Positions 59,401 through 64,000 of a stretch of DNA of 64,000 bases are shown piece by piece. A model generated the notes under the pieces. That model was not told the DNA's origin, searched no databases, and was given only the letters and a program-made list of their open reading frames with translations. The translations under genes were made by a program, and so were the position numbers. Positions within the stretch are counted from its first letter, which is position 1, and the number at the start of each line of letters is the position of its first letter. The stretch comes from Microvirga sp. ACRRW. GTDB lineage: Bacteria; Pseudomonadota; Alphaproteobacteria; Rhizobiales; Beijerinckiaceae. The stretch is from assembly GCF_022346925.1 (NCBI RefSeq), contig NZ_JAKRNJ010000002.1, forward strand, positions 310,001 through 374,000, given 5' to 3'.

Positions 59401-59840
59401 TTGCCGATGTCGGCTTGATCCTCGTCGATGGCGAGCGATCCGATGCCGGGTCCTCTCAGGTTTCAGCTTTCCGGCCGGACGCAGCGCAAGACAATGTTTT
59501 TGTTTACGACAAAGCTTCGGCTGCTGAGTTGGCTTGGCTTTACGGGAACTGCCTCTTTACGATTTACCCAGCCACGAATGAGGGCTGGGGCCTGCCTCCG
59601 ATCGAGAGCCTTTTCTTCGGCAAGCCCTGCATCGTCTCAAGCACTCTCCCGAGTGCCGTCGAGACTCTCTCCCCAGCGCTCCTCAGGGTTGAACCCGACG
59701 ATTATTTCGGTTGGCTCGAGGCCATGAAATCTCTGCTTTCGAGCGAGGGAATGCGCGACGCGCTCTACCAGCAGGCTCGCGCCTATGCTCCGCCGAATTG
59801 GGATGATGCGGCGACAATCCTACTGTCACCGGATACTTAA
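56412..59840 (+). CDS. Giant three-module glycosyltransferase
   Basis: 1142 residues carrying three successive GT-B/GT4-like modules. Module 1 (about 1-270) has GRTYHTGRKGEALVAQ and donor motif EGGPMSVLEGLACGVPII. Module 2 (about 290-660) has GRIETRKNQALAAYALKDL and EGAPLAALEAAAAGTPLI. Module 3 (about 690-1140) has IYVSAASNRKRQDF and EGWGLPPIESLFFGKPCI. Each keeps the conserved Glu-Gly and second-Glu positions. It likely adds three linkages of a repeat unit. No frameshift is seen. It precedes the ABC exporter genes, which lie convergent on the minus strand. Confidence 0.88.
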   Translation: MGNRVHIKIADRGWILEKCASEIAKRSKSVTYGTNADPTADIQYYINYSSYRARVSPVEVAFFTHSEWDQSARDSYFSTAGKVEHCVCMAERYVQELKEAGLQSVSMIRPGVDLDVFKPKVRIGVIGRTYHTGRKGEALVAQVMNVPGIEWRFTGSGWPGRPMHVADEALPEFYNDLDYVLVPSLYEGGPMSVLEGLACGVPIIASDVGWVSEFPHIPFENGNAQSLRQVLEGLVAQRQQLRESVLQTTWDNWALKHLELFEELAGKYDLSTVPAAGKWRAKSTEREHFTIVSHGNERQLRGGPTSRIANIVQSAADVGVDIDVVPSLEIGSIQSDSLIHVFNSWPLSSAIEELDKASRSSAKIVYSPIALNLSYQPYWASALGEIMHGVSDPEHLEAGINAIRNLTPVFNPEAGSPPPEGVAGHFLALRQSVGLADHVVYLSDYERGFLHSIGAVPASSSVIRNGVDAQAMAAGDAEMFKRQYGLSDFVLMVGRIETRKNQALAAYALKDLQVPLVCIGHVGDEGYLELLKKWAGPNFIHIDRIENRQMLASAFKAASCFVLNSWSEGAPLAALEAAAAGTPLILSNMASEEEYFGSFARYVHPCDLDGLRKAVRDLIENPESGDLRRKRSQMALENYDISRHTQETLALYKQLTSGNIEDRRSKAKSKACNFVVLDTAQQVTQGRSFIGKAGMERSLITAIAKMAPDMRSFIWSDAHRRFVSATIKEATDLTEAHHVTGYGSVQGGKEIHRLSKVQVMIPPKPGEITLKRFLVSAFKQTLAALPRRVNVHAKTLLRKVRPTFDLHLPPMYRVGALAKAAVKPQVYVSPVFDTVYAFGDEGPTYGQRILMLGQPWLTNDKMLNNLCDLVRSAHLRLWAHIPDIAYVTDPEAFDQDTQKAFRKRLIKLLSVTDTAVVTSSQVEAEIRQFIALNGLQARTKRITLGVSDEMRTVEPRRPKYALPERFVIYVSAASNRKRQDFIRNVWKELRGDRSSGFADVGLILVDGERSDAGSSQVSAFRPDAAQDNVFVYDKASAAELAWLYGNCLFTIYPATNEGWGLPPIESLFFGKPCIVSSTLPSAVETLSPALLRVEPDDYFGWLEAMKSLLSSEGMRDALYQQARAYAPPNWDDAATILLSPDT

Positions 59841-59856
59841 GGCGGCGACAGCCTCG

Positions 59857-60618
59857 TTATGCTTCCGTGAGAAGTTCGTCAGGGGCGCCGAAGGCCGCGA
59901 TGCGCCCGTGCTCCAGGTGAAGCACTTTCGTGCAGACCGATTTGAGCAGCGCATAATTGTGGGACGCGATCACCATTGTGCTGGCGCTGTTCACCAGCGA
60001 CGTCATGCGCGCCTGAGCCTTGTGCTGGAAGTCGACGTCGCCTGCACCAATCCATTCGTCCAGTAGAAGAATGTCGGGTGAGACCGCCGTCGCGATGGAG
60101 AAGGCCAAACGGGCCGCCATGCCTTGAGAATAGCTTTTGAATGGCATGTCGATGAACTGACCGAGTTCGCTGAACTCGATGATGGAGTCCATCTTCTCCT
60201 CGATCAGATCGGGGCTCCATCCGTTGATGAGGCCGCGAAGAATGATGTTTCTGCGGCCTGTCGCTTCCGGACGGAATCCAAGCGAAATGTTGAAAAGAGC
60301 ATCGATGCGTCCATTGACCTCGACGCAGCCGCTCGTCGGCGGATAGATCCCCGCGAGGACCATGAGGAGAGTTGACTTGCCGGCGCCGTTGGTGCCGATC
60401 AATCCTAGGCGGTCGCCCTTTTCAAGGGAGAAGCTCACGTTGTCGAGCGAGCGGACGACCTGGTCGTTACGACTGAGGATGAAATCGCCGCCGACCTTGC
60501 TCTCCAGCGGCTTGAGCGCGCCCTTCCGGCGGAAGCCCGGAATGAGGCGGCGCTTCGCGGTTGCGCGGTACTCAAGCGTCAGATTTTTAACGGATACCGT
60601 GGGCTGCATCGCTGTCAT
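59857..60618 (-). CDS. ABC transporter ATPase for polysaccharide export (Wzt/KpsT-like)
   Basis: 253 residues: Walker [10 protein letters not shown] (75-83), signature [13 protein letters not shown] (162-174), Walker [13 protein letters not shown] (183-194), H-loop His in [10 protein letters not shown]. The protein ends shortly after the ATPase core (LTEA), so it lacks the carbohydrate-binding C-terminal domain of Wzt proteins that recognise chain ends. It drives export of the glycan with the permease encoded two bases upstream. Confidence 0.93.
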   Translation of the reverse strand: MTAMQPTVSVKNLTLEYRATAKRRLIPGFRRKGALKPLESKVGGDFILSRNDQVVRSLDNVSFSLEKGDRLGLIGTNGAGKSTLLMVLAGIYPPTSGCVEVNGRIDALFNISLGFRPEATGRRNIILRGLINGWSPDLIEEKMDSIIEFSELGQFIDMPFKSYSQGMAARLAFSIATAVSPDILLLDEWIGAGDVDFQHKAQARMTSLVNSASTMVIASHNYALLKSVCTKVLHLEHGRIAAFGAPDELLTEA

Positions 60619-60619
60619 A

Positions 60620-61453
60620 TCAGATCCAGAAAACGATCTTCCGGCGCGTGTAGGTGAACACCACGAGGGCTGCAGCCCAGAAGACGCCGGTCATGAGAAT
60701 GCAAGCCAACCATGCATTCCAAGGAATGAAACCGTCGACAATGGGAATGCGGAAAATCTCGATGTAGTAGGTGAAGGGATTGAGCTTCGCGACGGCATAG
60801 CGGTGAGACTCCGGTACGGCGACCCACATGACCGGCGTCAGGAAGAACACGGCCCGCATCACGTTCTCGATGATCTGCTGCACGTCTCGGGTGAAGGCGC
60901 CCAGAGACCCCAGGAGCAGTTGGACGGGAACGGCCGTGATGATGAACCAGATGATTGCGGGGATCGCGCCAAGCGCAGCCCAGCTATGAGGGTATCCGTA
61001 CCACACGAGCACGAAGAGGGCGGCAAGCGCTGAAAACGCAGAGAGGATGAGTGCCCGGGCCGTCACCTGGAAACAGAAGATCGACAAGGGCAGCTTGCTG
61101 CCTTTGATGAAGCGCTCGTTCTGCCCAAAGACGGTCGGGGCCTGATTGATGATCAGGTTGATGAAGTTCCAGATCAGCAAGCCCGTGACCAGATGAACGA
61201 CGTAACCATCGGTCGGTCCTTGCCCATCGAGCCCGAAAACCAGGATGATGGCGAGAGCGAAAAGCAGGAATGAGAAGGCATTCCAAAGAATGCCGATGCT
61301 CGTATGGCGATAGGCGTCCAGAATATCTTCCGTCGCGAAAGCCAGCCACAAATGATACCGGCGCGCGCCATCCCAGATGTCCTCGAGGGCATCTTTCAGA
61401 AGGTCGGGGAAACCGTCAGGTTTTGAAGCGTCCATGGTAATATTGGCGGGCAT
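60620..61453 (-). CDS. ABC-2 type polysaccharide exporter permease (Wzm/KpsM-like)
   Basis: 277 residues with six transmembrane helices; the N-terminal soluble part ends in [21 protein letters not shown] and the C terminus reads [17 protein letters not shown], the conserved Wzm/KpsM end region. Forms the membrane channel with the ATPase. The ATG at 61453 is used; an ATG six codons later (61435) is possible. The stop is two bases from the ATPase start. Confidence 0.9.
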   Translation of the reverse strand: MPANITMDASKPDGFPDLLKDALEDIWDGARRYHLWLAFATEDILDAYRHTSIGILWNAFSFLLFALAIILVFGLDGQGPTDGYVVHLVTGLLIWNFINLIINQAPTVFGQNERFIKGSKLPLSIFCFQVTARALILSAFSALAALFVLVWYGYPHSWAALGAIPAIIWFIITAVPVQLLLGSLGAFTRDVQQIIENVMRAVFFLTPVMWVAVPESHRYAVAKLNPFTYYIEIFRIPIVDGFIPWNAWLACILMTGVFWAAALVVFTYTRRKIVFWI

Positions 61454-61563
61454 GTCTTTCGGCCTTGAGGCCCTAATTGTCCGAGGGCTATAGGAGATTT
61501 GCCGCTGAGGGACAACCTTGGAATGATTGAAGCGATTGCCCTGGGAGCGGTTGTCCCGTGAAA

Positions 61564-62721
61564 CTAGGGGAGGCGTGAGGTGGAAAAGGCGGGGCCGCTC
61601 GCCAGTTCGAACCAGCCGCGCTCCCTTTGTCGTTCGAGCAGGAGCTCCGCCGTTCGACGGGACATATCCTTTAAACGATCCGGCTGATCCAGCACCAGCT
61701 CGAGGCTGCGGCGAAAAGCATCGGCGCTTGCGTCCTCTGCGACGAGCCCGGCGGTTCCGAAGCCGATCTGCTCGGGCAGGGCTCCCATCGGCATGACGAT
61801 GCTGGGCAGGGCCCAGGAAAGGGCCTCGGAGATCACGCCCGACTGGCTGGCTTCCGTGTAGGGGCACAGCAGAAGGTCATGCTCCGCATAGAGTTCGTCC
61901 GATCGCTGATCGCTGATCCAGCCGAATTCCAGATTCACCTGCGGCCAGCCCGCGAACAGCTCCCTGACCTTCCCTTCGAGAGGGCCCGCGCCCGCAATGG
62001 TCAGGCGCCAGTCGGGCCGTGTCTTCAGGGGTGTCAGAACCTCCGCGAGGCGGTCCAGGCCCTTGTAAAAAATCAGGCGGCCGAAAAAGAGCAGCTTGAT
62101 CGGCTCATCGGCGTTGCGATCCGGCAGGCTCATGCGCTTGGTCGGATAGATCACCTCCAAAGGCACAACCGAGATCTTTCCGGCGGCGGAAGGGATGCGC
62201 TCAGCCACGCGCTTGGCGACGCTTCTGGAGAGAGCAACGACCCTATCTGCTCCCTTGATGAGCAGATCCTGGGTGATGCGCTGCCAGGTGGCCGCGTAAT
62301 CTCCAGGGTGGGGCGCGGCATCGTGAGCCGTGTAAGCCACCTTCAGGCCACGCCTTTGCAGCATGCCCATGAAAGGCCAGGCGAAGGGCGAGTTCATCGT
62401 CATGATGACCGCCTTGGGCTTCAGCGCGGCCAGGCGGTCCGCGTGCTCCCGCAGCATCCGGGGCAATGACCAGGCTTTCTGGACAAGGTCGGACAGGTGA
62501 GGGCGGTCGATGAACACGATCGGCAGGCCTGTCGCCTTGAAGGCTTCCAGGTCGTGATTGCCGCGAAACAACGAGAAAACCACGTCGCAAGGCTGCTCGC
62601 CGGTGCTCAGATGTTGAGCCAGAAGCAGGGTTGCGAGCGAGCCGCCGCCGCGTCGCCCCCAGTAATGGAGCACGACCCGGGGGCGGACGGATGCGGAGCC
62701 GGTGACGCCGTTATTCTGCAT
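61564..62721 (-). CDS. Glycosyltransferase family 4
   Basis: 385 residues, GT-B fold. N-terminal Gly-rich loop (YWGRRGGGSLATLLLA), GRLIFYKGLDRLAEVL for the second domain and donor motif EASQSGVISEALSWALPSI, a variant of the usual Glu-x7-Glu. Transfers a sugar during glycan assembly. It overlaps the next glycosyltransferase gene upstream by 11 bases and lies 110 bases before the exporter permease. Confidence 0.9.
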   Translation of the reverse strand: MQNNGVTGSASVRPRVVLHYWGRRGGGSLATLLLAQHLSTGEQPCDVVFSLFRGNHDLEAFKATGLPIVFIDRPHLSDLVQKAWSLPRMLREHADRLAALKPKAVIMTMNSPFAWPFMGMLQRRGLKVAYTAHDAAPHPGDYAATWQRITQDLLIKGADRVVALSRSVAKRVAERIPSAAGKISVVPLEVIYPTKRMSLPDRNADEPIKLLFFGRLIFYKGLDRLAEVLTPLKTRPDWRLTIAGAGPLEGKVRELFAGWPQVNLEFGWISDQRSDELYAEHDLLLCPYTEASQSGVISEALSWALPSIVMPMGALPEQIGFGTAGLVAEDASADAFRRSLELVLDQPDRLKDMSRRTAELLLERQRERGWFELASGPAFSTSRLP

Positions 62722-63940
62722 GTTGCCTGATACCGGTGGGAAGGCCGAGGCCCGCCTGCAATTGTTCGAGCGAGAAGATACGCCTGGCGGCTTCGACGGA
62801 GGCTGCGCCGCGGCGAGAAACCTCCTCGTGGTTCCGGGCCGCGTCCTTCATCGCATCAACGGCGGCCGTCATGTCGGGCTCAGCCCACTGAGCTCCTTCG
62901 AGCTCGTAGCGGCCCGTGGAATCGATCACCGGGACCAGGGTGGCCGGAACGGGCCAGCCGGTTTCGGGCGAGATGAACTCCGCCGTGGCCGACCAGTCGG
63001 TCGAAATCACGGGAATGCCGCGCAACATGGCTTCCGCAGGCAGAAGCCCGAAGCCTTCGGAGCGATGGAGCGACACGAAGACGTCGAGGCCGCGCCACCA
63101 TTCCTCCATGCGCTTAAGGGGAAAGTCCCCGTTCAGGATCTCGACCGGCGGGCCATCCGTGGCGGCCAGGGACTGAAGCTCGGCAAACATGGCGGGATCG
63201 GCGCCGACATCCCTGAGCTTGATGGAGAGACTGACGGCATCGCCAGGTCCGAAAGCCCGGCGGAAGGCCTGCAGCACCGCCAGCGGGTTCTTGCGGGCCG
63301 AGGTGGAGCCGAGGTCCATCGCGGCGCCGAAGCGGAGCGTGCCGCTCTTGCCTCTCAGGGCCTGGGGAGCCTGCACGATGCCGATGGGATAGCGGATCAG
63401 CCGGACGGGAAGGTCCATGCGCCGCTCGAAGGTCTCGGTGCAGAAACGGCTCGGGCCCGCGAGGGCGTGCACGAGACGGGATTGTTCGATCCAGCTCTCG
63501 GGCAGAACCTCCAGGTCCCACACCCAGCAGCCGATCCTGAGCTTGTCGGCCAGCATCGAGCGGCCGATCAGGGTGAGCGCGTGCGCCACATTGGGGGGCT
63601 GCACCGCCAGAAGCAGGGTGCCGGGGCCCGTCGGGGGCGGCGGCAGTTCGGGAAGGGGGATCATGCTCTTTTGAGCAAGATCCTTCGAGAGGTCGATGGC
63701 GCTTACACGGTACCCCCCGGCAATGAGGCCGAACAGGATCTGCCGCGCGGCCTCGCCGAGGCCGGTCGGGGCGCTCAAGGCCCCTGCGACAATAAACGGC
63801 TCCGCCGGCTCCCGAGGGGTTTTTCCGGTCCAGGCAGCCTTGGGACTCACCGCATTCGTGGCCTTTTCATAGAAACGCCTGCGTGCCTGCGCCGGGAAAA
63901 GGCGCCAGATGCGGTGCAATGTGGGGAGCAGGCTAACCAT
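62711..63940 (-). CDS. Glycosyltransferase family 4
   Basis: 409 residues. Donor motif HRSEGFGLLPAEAMLRGIPVI and the preceding WWRGLDVFVS are typical; the N-terminal half has APTGLGEAARQILFGL. The ATG at 63940 is preferred; an upstream TTG (63955) is possible. Overlaps the downstream glycosyltransferase gene by 11 bases, indicating coupled translation. The locus continues beyond the right edge of the window. Confidence 0.88.
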   Translation of the reverse strand: MVSLLPTLHRIWRLFPAQARRRFYEKATNAVSPKAAWTGKTPREPAEPFIVAGALSAPTGLGEAARQILFGLIAGGYRVSAIDLSKDLAQKSMIPLPELPPPPTGPGTLLLAVQPPNVAHALTLIGRSMLADKLRIGCWVWDLEVLPESWIEQSRLVHALAGPSRFCTETFERRMDLPVRLIRYPIGIVQAPQALRGKSGTLRFGAAMDLGSTSARKNPLAVLQAFRRAFGPGDAVSLSIKLRDVGADPAMFAELQSLAATDGPPVEILNGDFPLKRMEEWWRGLDVFVSLHRSEGFGLLPAEAMLRGIPVISTDWSATAEFISPETGWPVPATLVPVIDSTGRYELEGAQWAEPDMTAAVDAMKDAARNHEEVSRRGAASVEAARRIFSLEQLQAGLGLPTGIRQHAE

Positions 63941-64000
63941 GATAGATACTTGCAATAACCCTGCAGTCCGAGTTGACGTAGAGAGGGCTGGTGTTTACGA

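Overview
The window reads as chromosomal DNA of a GC-rich alphaproteobacterium, most likely a member of the Hyphomicrobiales (Rhizobiales) close to Microvirga/Methylobacteriaceae. This placement is an inference from gene content: the RT0821/Lpp0805 surface lipoprotein, a TIGR02301 protein, an HTH-fused citrate synthase beside a plain one, a degenerate RibBX enzyme and many small Rhizobiales-type hypotheticals. Nothing in the window names the species.

Region 1 (1-38.9 kb) is mostly housekeeping in short operons. It holds an exported superoxide dismutase; isoprenoid synthesis and DNA repair (dxs, xseB, tag); a tyrosine-phosphatase/HD-hydrolase/tag cluster; a hybrid histidine kinase; ygfZ; pyrC; an orphan Imm11-like gene; an operon of HTH-citrate synthase, NUDIX and TIGR02301 genes divergent from a second citrate synthase; an RTX protein; pdxH; a J-domain chaperone; fabI; aroC; an HTH-RibBX fusion; a deacetylase; an L,D-transpeptidase; a MarR/patatin pair; a YjgN/M48/DUF1499 operon; a metallo-beta-lactamase-fold hydrolase; bioY; and several small conserved proteins. 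A structured RNA with its own consensus promoter sits upstream of aroC, and two families of dispersed palindromic repeats flank aroC.

Region 2 (39-64 kb, running off the right edge) is a surface-polysaccharide locus. It contains nucleotide-sugar genes (rfbB, rfbC, rfbA for dTDP sugars; a phosphohexomutase, gmd and an rmd-like reductase for GDP-6-deoxy sugars such as GDP-D-rhamnose), an ABC-2 exporter (Wzm/Wzt-like) and an unusual set of large multi-module glycosyltransferases: GT2-GT4, methyltransferase-GT8-like, GT4-GT4 and a 1142-residue protein with three GT-B modules. Together these suggest synthesis of a deoxyhexose-containing glycan and its ABC-dependent export as O-antigen or capsule. 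tRNA-Pro and tRNA-Gln genes lie between two blocks of this locus, next to a less GC-rich patch that looks laterally acquired.

No CRISPR array, prophage, insertion sequence or rRNA operon was seen. The most interesting points are the HTH-RibBX fusion with a perfect operator-like palindrome and an internal Shine-Dalgarno start, the 6S-like RNA candidate, the triple-module glycosyltransferase, and the methyltransferase-glycosyltransferase fusion in the atypical patch.
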